Source: Chrysomallon squamiferum (Eukaryota > Mollusca > Gastropoda > Neomphalida > Peltospiridae). Taken from it: a stretch of DNA of 60,000 nucleotides. Made by a program: the position numbers and the translations under genes. This document shows, piece after piece, positions 47,862-60,000 of the stretch. Every line of letters starts with the position of its first letter. Positions within the stretch are counted from its first letter, which is position 1. The notes beneath the pieces are model-generated. The model saw only the letters and a list, made by a program, of their open reading frames with translations. It was not told where the DNA came from and did not search any database. The stretch is from NCBI GenBank assembly GCA_012295275.1, contig CM022670.1, positions 31,831,938 through 31,891,937 of the forward strand. Direction: 5' to 3'.

Positions 47862-50224
47862 TTATATGTACGTATGTACATATGTTCACATTCATGTCAT
47901 GTGTATGCCTTAAGGAATATATATGTTTGAATATATAATTATATTGAATTTATTAATCAGCATGACAAATATTTCAAAAACCTGCTTCTGTTAAAACCTG
48001 TAATAATAAAAGGCCATTTAATAACAAGCTACATGAAGCTGTTTGAACATGTACTATGTTCTATAGCAGTGTGTTCAGTATTGTTCACTAAATACAATAA
48101 ACATTCTGCACTGCTGTGCATTCATCTTTCAGAGTGGAATATTTACAAACAAACTGCAAGGAAAGTAATTACTTTAATGGATTGTTATCTGCTGGGGTTG
48201 GTGTGAATGGGATATCTTATCTGTTGTGGTGTAGAGTGAAAAAGATAAAACATTTAAAAAGATAAAAATATGTCTGCAACTAGAAAAAAAAAAAGAAAAG
48301 ATAAACTACAGCCATTGTTGTAAACATTCTAAATTGCCTCATTTGTCATTAACCTTTTACAAACAGTCATAACTGTCCTAGCAAATAACCAAACCAAAGT
48401 TCATCTCTCAAAATGTGGAGAATGTTTTCCAGATTCTGAGATCAAGAAGCACACTGTGGTATGCAGGAAAAGCTGCCCACTGTGCTGGGACACGTTGTGG
48501 AAGTAGTGTTACATTTCAAGCCTTTATTGACAGTAGTTAATGCAGCTGCTTAAATGAAAAACATCCCTGGGACTTCATTAATCAAACTGACAGGTCTCTT
48601 TCTAATCTTTCTCTCTCTCTCTTTTTACTACTTCACTGTCTGACTCTTTCTTATTCCACACTATTTTTCATTAAACATTGATTGTATTTAAGTATTCTAC
48701 TGTGTAAGGATGAGGATAATTTTTAACTATATAATATATAATATAATAATATAATAAATGCACTGTGCCCTTTACATGGATCTTTTTTTGAATTTTATTT
48801 TTAAATTAAGATTGTTTAATAGTAATTATGCATTTCAGCATATTAGGTATTCAAATGTTCAGTTGTCTATGCATTTATCTATCTTTGTCAATGCTAATTG
48901 TATCACCCACATAACTGAAATAAATTTATATTAATATTTTTCAGATTTTGAGATTTAAACTAGCAAATTAAAGCCAACCTACAAACATTTTTTTTTTAAT
49001 TGTTTTTTTATTTTGGTTATGAATGTGGCAATCATTACTAAATGTTTAGATTTAGAACTCATTAAAACATTTATTCAGAAGAAAGAATTAATTTCAATCA
49101 AAGATCCAGTGATATTAAATAATGAATTGAATTAACTCAATTTCCTTTTTAGAAATAATAAAGTGTTGTAACTTTAAAAAAAAAAGAAAAAAGGAAGATA
49201 ATTTATATTTAACTTGGAAGTATGAATGAATGCCTAGATGACCTATTTCCTTTAGACAGAGATGACTGAACACAATGCACTCTGATAATAAACTGAAAAG
49301 CTCTGAATAATGTATACTTTTATACTAATACAAATGTCAGCTTTGAATAATGGCATCAATATGGATATTTCAACTGCCTGCAATTTATTTTCTGGAACAC
49401 AGCCATGCTGAAGAAAATTGGATCATTTCAATATCTGTTCCAGCAGCTTCCTTCTTTCTTTTTTTCACTATCAAATCAATACTACAGCCCTGCTAGGCAA
49501 TATTTTAAATAAATTTATGAATGATCTTAAGAACTACGAACATTGTGGATTTTTTAATTTCTTTCAGATACTGTTCTGATAAAGTGATTGTATAAGAAAC
49601 ATTAATATCTTATATATTAAATAGTTCTTTTCATTTTGTTTATTTTTTTATAACAGTAATTCAGTGATGTATTAAAACATTTATTGTTCTCAGTATATTG
49701 TATTAGTTATTCCTTCATTTCAATTTTAAATTTAAACAATGAAACCAAAACCATAATTACAAGTATTGGAATTAAATTTGATAGAAATGGTAAATTAAAA
49801 CAAATCTTGTGGTGAAATAAAACAAAATAAAAAATAATTTTAAAAATTTTGGTTTTCTTTTCCTTTTTTTTAATTACTTTTTTCACTAGCCACAAAATAT
49901 GTTCAGGTCAATAATAAATGATAATTTATTGCCTTGAAGGCAATGTAATTTATATCTAAGCCATCAGAAGCAAAGAAATGAAATGCAAGCAAAACTACTT
50001 ATTATCACTACCAATGAGCATATGTCCATCTTGTTGTGACCATTAAATGACCTGCACATCCTTTTACAAACACTTCTGGCCAGCAAGTGACCCATGCATC
50101 CTTTCTCTGAAAAGGGACTTTTGTCACCTTGTTGAATAAGAAAAGAAGTAAATGATCCATTTCACACTTTAACTAACCTAGCATTTCTATGTGAGCTGAG
50201 CCAGTTGGAGTTTTATTTATTCCT

Positions 50225-50228
50225 CTGT

Positions 50229-50271
<43 letters not shown>
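50225..50271. repeat. (TG)n microsatellite
   Basis: A TG run with one TTTG interruption near its start. Confidence 0.95.
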
Positions 50272-50273
<2 letters not shown>

Positions 50274-51138
50274 AATGTGAGTGTGTGTTATATAAAATAT
50301 AATCAGTTTTTTTTCTCTATAAACATCACACTTGACACTAGAGATCATATCTAAAGTGTAACAATGGACAGGAATGTGTGTTTAACAATACCCAGTACTT
50401 ACATGTGCTTTTTCACAGATATATGAAATTAATGTAAATACTAAGTTGACCATTTTGTGACACTGTGTTAACTGTTCATTGTAAATAACATGTTTTTAAG
50501 TCAATATGCAACCCTGAAGCTTTTGTTGTTGTTGTTTTAGCTTACTGGTAGTTCAAAGAGTCAGGGATTTATAATATTTTTATTATTGTTGTTTTTGAAC
50601 AGGTTAAGTTGTTATTAATCATGCTTTTACTGAAACTTGTTAAATAAAAATCTATTAAAAAATCCAAGTACAAACACTACAGAATTAAAAGTTACTGATT
50701 CAGCTATTACTGTTTCAAAATGTTTTTAACTTTTGATTCTGTACTTTAACATGTGCAATCAAATCATTATAGTTGTTGGTTTTTTCAGGCCTCTTTGGAA
50801 AAAAGACTAAAAACTATTGTTGCTGATAGCTGGTCTTCTTAATGTCAACATTCATTGGTTAAAGAACTTTTCCAGTGTTCCAGTGACATAATCTGAAAGA
50901 CATTTCTTTCATGTCATCTAAAATGATTCTAATTGGCATCATAACATTTCAGAAAATTACAACAACTTAGACTGAATATTTTACATAATATTGTATGAAT
51001 CAAAACCCCCACAGATATTCCCAAATATTTCATTCATCAGCCCAGTGTGGGTTGTCATCAGTGGGGCTATTCTGAAATATGCAATTAAAGTTAAATCAGC
51101 ACATATACCATTTTGTATTAACAAACTGAAAACAGTCA

Positions 51139-51300
51139 TATATTAAAAATTTGACCAATATAAAAAATGTTCTTAAATTAACAATTTATCAACATAAACC
51201 ACATCAAATATAAATGTTAATTTGATATGTAAAACAATACAATCAAATATGGAAGTGTCTTAAATTAACAATTTGACTGACATATAAAACCAACTTGAAC
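51139..51300. repeat. Imperfect 87-base duplication
   Basis: The 17-mer 'tcttaaattaacaattt' occurs at 51171 and again at 51258, with related 'ttga-c-atataaaa' sequence around both. This suggests an old tandem duplication or a decayed minisatellite. Confidence 0.45.
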
Positions 51301-54300
51301 TCAAAACAATCCTCCAAGAATTCTAGTTTAAATGGATCACCTGTTGTGTTAGAGATGTCATGGGTGGCAAAACCAATTTATAAAAATATTTGTCTTTGGT
51401 AATTTAGCAGTTATTTTCTTGTATCAAAGAAAAGCCAATGTCAGAATGTGTTGCTATAACTTAAACACTCTCACTGTTGTTGTAAAGGTCACCATTGTTG
51501 GTTTAAATTGGAAATTCTGGTCATTTTTATTGAGTAGAGGAATCCAATTGAGATGCAGTCGTCCTGGATAAATGATTCAGTCATGCAAATAATTCTTCAT
51601 CAATCATTCAATAAATTTGTTTTTATCTTTGGTGCCTAGCTGGCTTTCTTTGGTTGTGGTAGAATCATATCTTTAAAATCAAGATATTTTTAAATATATG
51701 TCTTAAATTTATTCTATTTTATCTCTCTCCATTTAATAAAAAATCATCAATAGAGGACTTTTCCATAAAGAATTTTGAATTTTTATTTATGTCTAAAATT
51801 GCTAGTGTTTTCTTGAATGTTTATTAATGAAGATAAAAAAAATCTGAACAAATGAATTAAACGTGCTTTTTGAAAGATGGTTAAAGAAAGAATACAACAA
51901 TAAATAAAAGAAGAACACATTTCAATACTGAATATTTTAATTCAATTCATACTTTAATGATCAAAGGAAATTAGATATGTGTTTGAACAACTGGGTGTAT
52001 TTTGTCAATGTGCATTTTTGTGAAAATATTAAAAATCATAAATCTGAAGAATGCAGAAATTACACAGACTCGTTGATAAAGATTACAAGAAAAGCCTCCT
52101 ACAATTCATTAAATAAATGAGAGCAAGACAGACAGTAACACAGACTGACAGAATGACTGCAATAAATCACATCTGACTATACAGCAATCTGTGTGTCAGG
52201 TGCAATCATTACTAACACTGTAATGAGAAAATGAGAAATTTCTGCTGGCAAACGAGAATATTGATTGGCCCACATCAGGTCGCAAATTAATATTGCATTA
52301 GGCACACAATAAAATCAGTCAGTGTGCTACGATTTATGGTCTCACTTTCTCTCTGCAGCAGACATTGTTAATTAATTTTCTTCTCCTTGTGTAACACATT
52401 TACCTCAGTTTTAATCAAAATGCTTTCTGTACACACAGCTGAGATGATACTTTAATTTAATGGTTATTACTGTGATTTGTTTATATTTCTTCTAGTAATA
52501 CACAGCAACAATAAAACAATTGTATATAAATTGTGGTTGTAGAAAAAAGTAAAAGTTTCATGAAATTCACAAGCAGGGCATTATGTATGAGATACTTTTT
52601 GACACCGTCAAGGATATGACAAAAACAATCATCAGATCAGTGAACTAAAGTATGAATTTATTAAAAAAAAATTCTTCTAAATCAGGTCCATGCATTATTT
52701 TTTTATTATTATTTATGTCAGTAAATTTATACATTTTATAAGAAAATATCAAGTAAGTGAACTGTGATATGTATTTGATAAACACACATTAAGGGAGAAC
52801 ATTTTTCTGTTTAGAATTTCATTAGTTTTAACTGATATATATAATCTTAGGTGGCAGCGAGTGGTAACATTTTTAATATAACAAGGAAATGCAATAACCA
52901 GGTAAGTATTTAAATCATCACCACTACAAAGATAAAAACTGTGCACTATTGCACTCAACTATTTGTGTAGGATGCTTTTGCTCTCTATTTTTATTTTTAT
53001 TTATGCTGATGTAGCAAATTTCACTAAGCTGGAGAGAGAGGCAGCCCTGCTATCTGACACCAAACACTGTGGGACAAACAGAGCAAAGGGGCAACCAAGA
53101 GTTCACCAACTTTTAAAAAGTTTCCCTTTGCACAAAGTTTAGCTAACAATTGTTTTCATAAAGCTCTTCAAAGTCCCTGTATTATTGCCAGGGTTCCTGT
53201 GTTTATGGACAAACTTAGTAAGTTTGTTTCAAGACAAGCTATTCTGCTTGGTTTAATTCAAAGGCTGTGAAGACCCCATGACCTCTGTCTGCTTGTTGAT
53301 TCAACTTTTCATTCACAGAACTCTGCAGCTGACTTTATGTGATGTAATGTGAGCTGGGTCACCCAGGTAGAACACTCACACTATTGATGAGAAGAATGTA
53401 GATTGTATCAAGTGTATTTAAAACAAAAACAAACTCCCTTTTCCAGGCTCCTCCCAAAACAATTAAATAAATATATGACAAAATAAAATTTTATTCATAT
53501 TGCTAAAAACCTGATTTTTTTTTTTTTTTAAATTATTAATTTTATGGTCAGTCACATATCAAAATTGTTTAAAATTACAGTTCTCTACATTATTCCCCAT
53601 TTCAATTAATATTCATTAAAATGTAAACAAAATCTACATTAAAATCTTCACAATCAGTGATTATTAAAAATATAAAAACATAACACATTTTTTTTTTTTT
53701 TTTTTTCTGTCTCAGGTTCAAATCTTCTGTTCAAAATGCATGCATGTCCATGCATATTCCAAAGTATCGTGAATCTGGTTGCAGCATATACCTGTTTGTG
53801 CATTTTAAATTAAGAAAAAGACTTTAAAACTGACTTTTTCACACCAAAATACAAAAACAAATAACCATGTCAATAACCTTAGAGATTGAAACAAAAAATA
53901 AAATTGGGTAAATGGAACTTGTGTTTGCTGTCAAAGTGCTGGACATTTTTAAGATGGACCCAACATTTTCAACAAACAAACAATCAATGTTATTATATCA
54001 AGAAAGCATTCCAAGCAATTGTCTTTCAATTTATTCAGAAAAGCCTAAATAAATGAAAATTCAAGAAACAGAGATACTTTTGCACTGTGGCCAAAAGGAA
54101 CTGGTACACAGGCTCAGTCCTGTGAATTGCCTTGCAAACACGTTATTCTTAAAAATGTCACACACTGCGGATATGGAGACGCGTTCATATGTATCTTCAC
54201 TTTCCAGTGAAATTGACACAGGCTATTGGCTATGGAATCATCCACAATAGATACATGATGGAACAATACACAAGAACCAGATTGTGCTCATGTCATCAAT

Positions 54301-54744
54301 AATTTTGTCTGGTACAACTCTAATTCATACTCCATAAAAATGAAGTAATGTAGGTTTTTTCAAAATAATATAATTTGTTAATGTAATATATTGCCCCTTT
54401 ATAATTTTCTTTCTAAAAAAAAATAATCTTATTACTTTAAACAGGTTTTTTTGTAATTTTACTTGCTTTTGTAATTACATCGCCTATTCATATTTTCTGA
54501 TAATCAATTAAGTTTATTAAATATCTAAAAAAAGGTCAGTTTCTTTTTCTTTTGTAAACTGTTAACAGATTATATGGGAACCACTAATAAATGCACTTAA
54601 GTTCACAACAGTTTAAATTGATTAAAAATCTGTGTTTTATTAAGTTCATGAAATTAATAAATTGTAATAAAAAGTAATAAATTACTGGGTACAAAACAAT
54701 ATTTTGTTCATAATCTTGGTATTTTTTTTACATTTATATTTGAG

Positions 54745-55065
54745 AATGGGATATAGCTCAATGATTAGTATGTTGGTCTGAGTAACAATAGGCATAATTC
54801 CTTCAGTGTTTAAAATAGAATATGACATTTCCTGTCTATGGGAAGCTATATATAAAAGATCCCTTTCTGCCGTAAACAAAAAGAGCAACCACTGCAGTAA
54901 TGGCAGTGAGTTTCATCTCACAGTTTTTACTAACACTGAAAAATAAAAATAAACTCAAACAACATAAAGAAAAAGCTAAAAGATGTTTAACATATAATAA
55001 TTATTTATAAAAAGAAATAAGGTGTCATTAAGGAGGCACTAGAACATTCATTTATTCATTATAAT
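54745..55065 (+). mobile_element. Decayed tRNA-derived SINE, molluscan type
   Basis: The tRNA-like head has an A-box match (tatagctcaatgattag) and, about 40 bases on, a degenerate B box. The central core 'ataaaagatcccttt' is shared by a widespread mollusc SINE family. A tail near 55021 reads 'ggtgtcattaa', resembling the family's 3' end, but extra A/T-rich sequence separates it from the core. Read as a tRNA gene it lacks a proper acceptor stem, so it is not a functional tRNA. Confidence 0.6.
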
Positions 55066-55866
55066 ATAAAATGCTAATAATAAGAACCCTAAAATGTCAA
55101 GTTACATTTAGTCTGTGTTAAAATATTTACTTTATATTTACTACAGCTTCAAGAAAGAACATTTCCCTGTTTGAGAGAAAAACACAAAATAAGTGAAAGG
55201 TTGAAAACAGAAGCTATGAATGTTTGTTATCAAGTAGTGAGAAGGGGAAAACGCAGATCAAATAAAAAGATCTAAAGAAAGGTGGAGTTTATCTCTGACT
55301 TTAATGTTTACCAGCAACTAACAACGTGTTCATCTGGTCCATTCATAAAACAGCAAGCTTTATCAATAAACAACTTGGAAGAAAAAAACAAATTTCAAAA
55401 AAAGAGGGGTGAAAGTCTAAAATGAATAAACTGAGGACAAGTGTTTGTCATGATAGAGAATTAGCATTTTCTGAACAGACAGCAACATTTTTTGGTGTAA
55501 CTGTGAAATACTGAAAACTTGGTAAAGCACTTGTCATTTTCAGAAAAACAAAGTACTTGTTTAAAGTCTGCAAAACACATAGCAAGTAAGTGGCAGTCTG
55601 AGGGGGAAAGCCTGAGAGCCAAATTCCTACAAATAGGATTAAAGTGTTCCTGTTTAAACTCCTGCTTTTACAAATATCAGTTGTTCACAGAGGAAGTAAA
55701 AAAATGTACAAGTGATAGTGAAAAATCTGTTTTAAAATGTTATAAAATAAAGCCATATATAAAAACCTGTTTAAGTTGAAGAAGATATTCAGAAAGTTAG
55801 TAAAATAATCTGTTTGATGTTGTTAGGTACATTTTAAAAAATAAAAAGTAAATAACAGTATATTTA

Positions 55867-55972
55867 TTACTACTACCACTACCACTACCACTACAACTAC
55901 CACTACTACTACCACTACCACTACCACTACCACTACCACTACTACTACCACTACCACTACCACTACCTCTAC
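55867..55972. repeat. ACT/ACC trinucleotide array
   Basis: About 35 units of mostly ACC and ACT. It yields a spurious poly-Val frame on the minus strand. Confidence 0.96.
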
Positions 55973-58525
55973 TATGAAATAACTTGTTATGGAAAAGATT
56001 TCTTCAATACAATAGTATTTTCTAAAGATTACTCTCATCCCAACCTAATATAGTTCATTTATATCTTAAAAAATAATAATAAAAAGAGAAGAGTAACAGT
56101 ATTAACTCCTCAATGAAATTAAATGCCTCCTACTATAAATACATGTCAGAAGGGACACTTCTGAAACATTACCATCAACCAAAATAAGGATTTAATTCTT
56201 CTTTTTTTTTTCACAACCTCTGTTTTCCATCAATGAAAAGAGACATCTGAATGGACATGTGTGATGAATATAAATCACAAGTTTGCACAAGGTGATGACC
56301 ATGTCCGAAGATATAATTATAAATATCCGATATCCATGGAAATATCACCTCACTTCCTTTTTGTTTGATTTATCTCCCCTGAATATTCAGCTCCTCAATG
56401 ATGGAGGTCATGGCTTTCTTAATCTGTTGAGTCTGTCTGGTCTAATTATGAAAGACAAGCTTGTATACTCCCCTTTTAATGACATGTCCTTGACACAGAC
56501 TTCCTCTTTTTTGTTATCCATACAGGGTAGTAATTTAACTATTGACAGATACATATAAAAAAAAAGGTTATCCAATTTGCATCTGATTTGATTCAATAAA
56601 GGAAGACAAAAAAAAAAAAAAAATTAAGCTACTGTACGAAAAAAAATGAATAGACATGCCTGTTTAGCTACAGCATTTTGTCAAAGTAGCAACCTTGATT
56701 TAAATTGAGCTTATATCAAAATTCATTACAAGTTTTAACAAGTGGAAATAAATTTTGTGTGTAAGAAACCTCTGAAGTATATCTGTATCAAACAATCAAT
56801 TCAAAAATATTTTTATGAAAAATTAAAAAAAGAAAGAAAAAGAAATCCAACTCATTCATCAATATCCTTATCTCCTTTCCACTCAAAGAACTATCAAAAA
56901 TAACATTTTTTAAAAACCATTTCAAACATTCAAACTAATAAACCATTTTTTTTTTTAGTTGAATGTATTTAGTTAATTTGCCCCTCTATTTCAAAGAATA
57001 TCAAGTCAACCATAGATTTCCTTTTCATTTTATATTAATATTATGCTAGACAAATGGAAAAATTATTTTAGAAAATAAATTTTATTTCTTCTTGTCACAT
57101 ATCCAAACTGTACAAATGAGTTGTTTTTAATTCTGTATATAAATTTTATTTTACACTGATTTTGGCTGAACAGATATCATTTTATTGGACTAGAATTATT
57201 TATTATTCTCTTTATTTTTTTAATATGTGGATACCCAGGAACATATGGTTAAGTCTTAAAAGACAGATTTCCAAAAGAAAAAAAGAAAATAAAAGGAATC
57301 AGCCTTGAACTGGCATAGTTGAACTCACAGAAAATATGTTTTTGAATAACACCACTGAATGACAAACTTCATTGGTATTATCAGTGTCACATCCTCTACC
57401 TCCCACCTACCAGTCAAACAACACCTGCTACAAACAGGAAAGCAGTAGCTTTTGAGACAGGTATCAACTGACCAGTGCCTTTCACATGAATTGAATAAGA
57501 ATTCTGTCTCTGGATCCCATTTTGTGACCCTTTGACTTGCCACTAAACAAGGTCAAGGTCTGCTGACCAATGTCTTTTATCCATTTTATAGTTTGTTGGT
57601 GGTCACTATGAACTATCTAGTTGGATGTGGTCAAAACATCCTGTGTGACCTTCACACTGTTCTAATTAAAATGTGTACATTTGGTGTTTTTCCTCTAGAC
57701 ATGAATTAATTACTACCACAGAGGAAAGTTGGTAAACTAGAGATTTAGACAGTTGAAATCAAAACAATATATATACTTTGTAGAAATGTCTTTTTTCAGT
57801 AATTTGATTTTTTAATCCTTTGTGTTTTATATACATATAATGGCTTATTACATTAAAAGTATCATCCCCATCAACAATTTTCATCATTTAAGAAAAAAAA
57901 TTAATAACAAATAAATAAAATAAAATAAAATAAAATAATAATAATAGAAAAAAAGGTAAAAAGTAATTAAAAGAAAAACTGTCATCATTTAATTTCTGAT
58001 CATTAGTTGACAACTGAATGAAAGCTGATATAAACACTTGTATGTTTTAAGTCAGCGCTGTATGCATTATTTGTCATGTGACAGAAAAAACTGTGTGTGT
58101 TGACTGCAAGATGTACAGAGGTTAACATCATGTGGCTGAGGCTGTTAATTCTGGTAACCACATTATGTCGTCTGGTGCTCATACACAGTAACTAAATGTC
58201 AGTGAACTGGAATATCAACTGATTTGCATGACTACACATTTTAAAAGTGCTGAGCTATGACAAGCATACATTTTAAAGTAATTTGTCTCTTTGCCATCCT
58301 CTTCTCTTTTTTCCTATCTCTGTTTATACACTTATCATTCAGCCCCTCTCCAATGTTCATTTTAAAAAAAATATATATATTTCTTATCCCTATTTTTTTC
58401 ACATTTTCTACCTTTATCTGCAGTTATATACATTGTTTCCTTCCCATTTTAATTTTCCACTTCTCTTGCTTTTATCTCTGAGAACATGCACATATATACA
58501 TGAATAGATACATACTATCTCTCTC

Positions 58526-58527
<2 letters not shown>

Positions 58528-58588
<61 letters not shown>
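58528..58588. repeat. (CA)n microsatellite
   Basis: About 30 uninterrupted CA units. Confidence 0.96.
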
Positions 58589-58591
<3 letters not shown>

Positions 58592-60000
58592 AAGTCAACT
58601 GTCATAATACTTTTTATCCAAATGTTTCTTTTTTTCCATTTTTTTCTCTCTGAGCAACAAAGTTACGAAGGATATGATAATTCTATCTTAAAAAAAAATT
58701 ATATGAACGATTATTTAAAAAAGAATAAATCATTTCTCATACCACAGCAAATAAAGCAGACAACTAACTATATACACAAAAAATAAATATCTAATACTCT
58801 TAAAAGAAATCTGTCTTTTCATATTACAATGTTTTTGACCAAACAACTCTTGACAAATGATAGAAGAAATGTATCATATTATCACTAATTATTTACTTTA
58901 AAATGATTTTTTTCTTATTTATATGAAATTGGAGGGAAGTGAATTTTTCTGAAGAGGTTCTGTCTTTTGTGAACATTAAGCACAGAAAGTTAGTCTAACT
59001 GTTGAATCATACACTCACTGCTTGAAACTTTATTCACACTTGTTATATCACAGATATAATAAATGTACAGCTTTTATATCAACTGACAAGTGGGTATTGT
59101 TGTAATACAGTAATAGTTTAACCTCCTCTTTTTTGTCCTGTTCTGGTTCAATGATAAAAAGGAAATACTAAAAATAAAGGTCCTTGGTCATACATCCTAC
59201 ACCTAGTCACTAATCTATATTGAGTTTTAATCAAATCAGCTCTGAAAGTAATGGGTATGAAATGTGACACTACTTCTTAACTAGAGACAGGCTTCACAAC
59301 AGGATGGGCATTATTATCATCACTGTCATTACAGGCTTATAAAAATACTTATCAATGGATCCAGCAGAGACAAGTTTTTCACACTGGGGCAGAGAAAAAT
59401 TGTGCCAAGCTGTTGGGGTTAAAAACCTGATTGTTCCTGAGGGGTCAGTACCAAATAATTATGAAGGAGAGAAACTGTTTAGTAAAGGGCAATGATCCTG
59501 TGTGTCTAATGAGGGCCAGACATCAGCCCCCACTGATGTGGATGATGGTGAATGCCCCTCAGGGCAGGGCTGGTTAAGGGAACATACTTATAAATAGGAT
59601 GTGGTTATGGAGGTGATAATAGCAACAATTTGGGAAGGAACTTTTTTCATTCATGAAAATATAAAAGCTAAAGCATGAATGAAAAGCTAAAATGGATTCC
59701 CTCCTCACAGGTGTTCTCGTCAGAACCAGCTAATTAAATGGCTGACAAGTTGGTATTTCAGACAAAAAGTCAACTGAAACTAAGTGAATGAAACTTTAAC
59801 CTTAACAGAATGAAAGAAAATGTAACAATATTATATAATAAAAGTTGAAATAGTTAACTTCACATATGATTATATTGACAGGTTTCTTATTTATTTATTT
59901 ATTTATTAATATTGTAATTTGTACTTTTGAATACAAATTTTTATCACATTTAATATTAATAAAAAAACTGAAAAAAAAGCTGAAGAAACAATTTCTTTAT

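Noticed and set aside
54745-54815. tRNA gene
   Set aside because: A- and B-box-like sequences are present, but there is no complementary acceptor stem and a SINE core follows directly.
55519-55779. 86-codon plus-strand frame after the SINE
   Set aside because: Lys/Ser-rich chance frame in A-rich DNA without splice sites, domain or neighbour support.
55823-56038. Poly-Val frame on the minus strand
   Set aside because: It comes from the ACT/ACC array; no splice or coding support flanks it.
57325-57543. 72-codon minus-strand frame with ordinary amino-acid composition
   Set aside because: It has no kinase N-lobe motif, no matching splice phase and no known domain; it is probably chance.

Overview
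The window is eukaryotic, animal nuclear DNA. It is strongly AT-rich and CpG-poor, packed with microsatellites, and carries one intron-rich gene with GT-AG junctions. A decayed tRNA-derived SINE near 54.75-55.06 kb contains the 'ataaaagatcccttt' core that I recognise from molluscan SINEs. Two further SINE 3' ends (8.35 and 9.44 kb) resemble the same family. A mollusc is therefore the best guess; the species cannot be told. No bacterial, organellar or viral gene and no CRISPR array was seen.

The only gene I can support lies on the minus strand, from 37788 down to a stop codon at 3853-3855. I assembled 16 exons by hand from splice sites and reading phase. All 15 junctions keep frame and together give 1,179 codons. 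The protein begins inside the HRD motif of a protein kinase. It continues through the DFG motif, the activation-loop Thr, APE and the end of the C-lobe, then a UBA-like segment, then about 960 residues of Ser-rich, mostly low-complexity tail. The kinase belongs to the CAMK/AMPK-related group and looks most like HUNK (hormonally up-regulated Neu-associated kinase). The promoter, start codon and N-lobe exons are not in this window; they must lie beyond base 60000, so the intron interrupting the HRD codon is over 22 kb long.

Layout: 1-3121 is probable downstream flank and 3122-3852 probable 3' UTR. The last four tail exons lie at 3.8-16.2 kb, including a 10.6-kb intron. The main tail exons, with one 1,667-base exon and a 21-base microexon, lie at 16.5-25.8 kb. 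The UBA-like and kinase C-lobe exons lie at 26.3-37.8 kb, including a 30-base microexon. From 37.8 to 60 kb there is only intron, with microsatellites, SINE remnants and a few higher-complexity blocks that could be regulatory.

I found no convincing new biological system. The points most worth a second look are two frame-preserving microexons, the long tail with a canonical 14-3-3 motif, two degenerate ~30-base minisatellites that are easy to miss, a coding-like patch inside a kinase intron, and the candidate SINEs.
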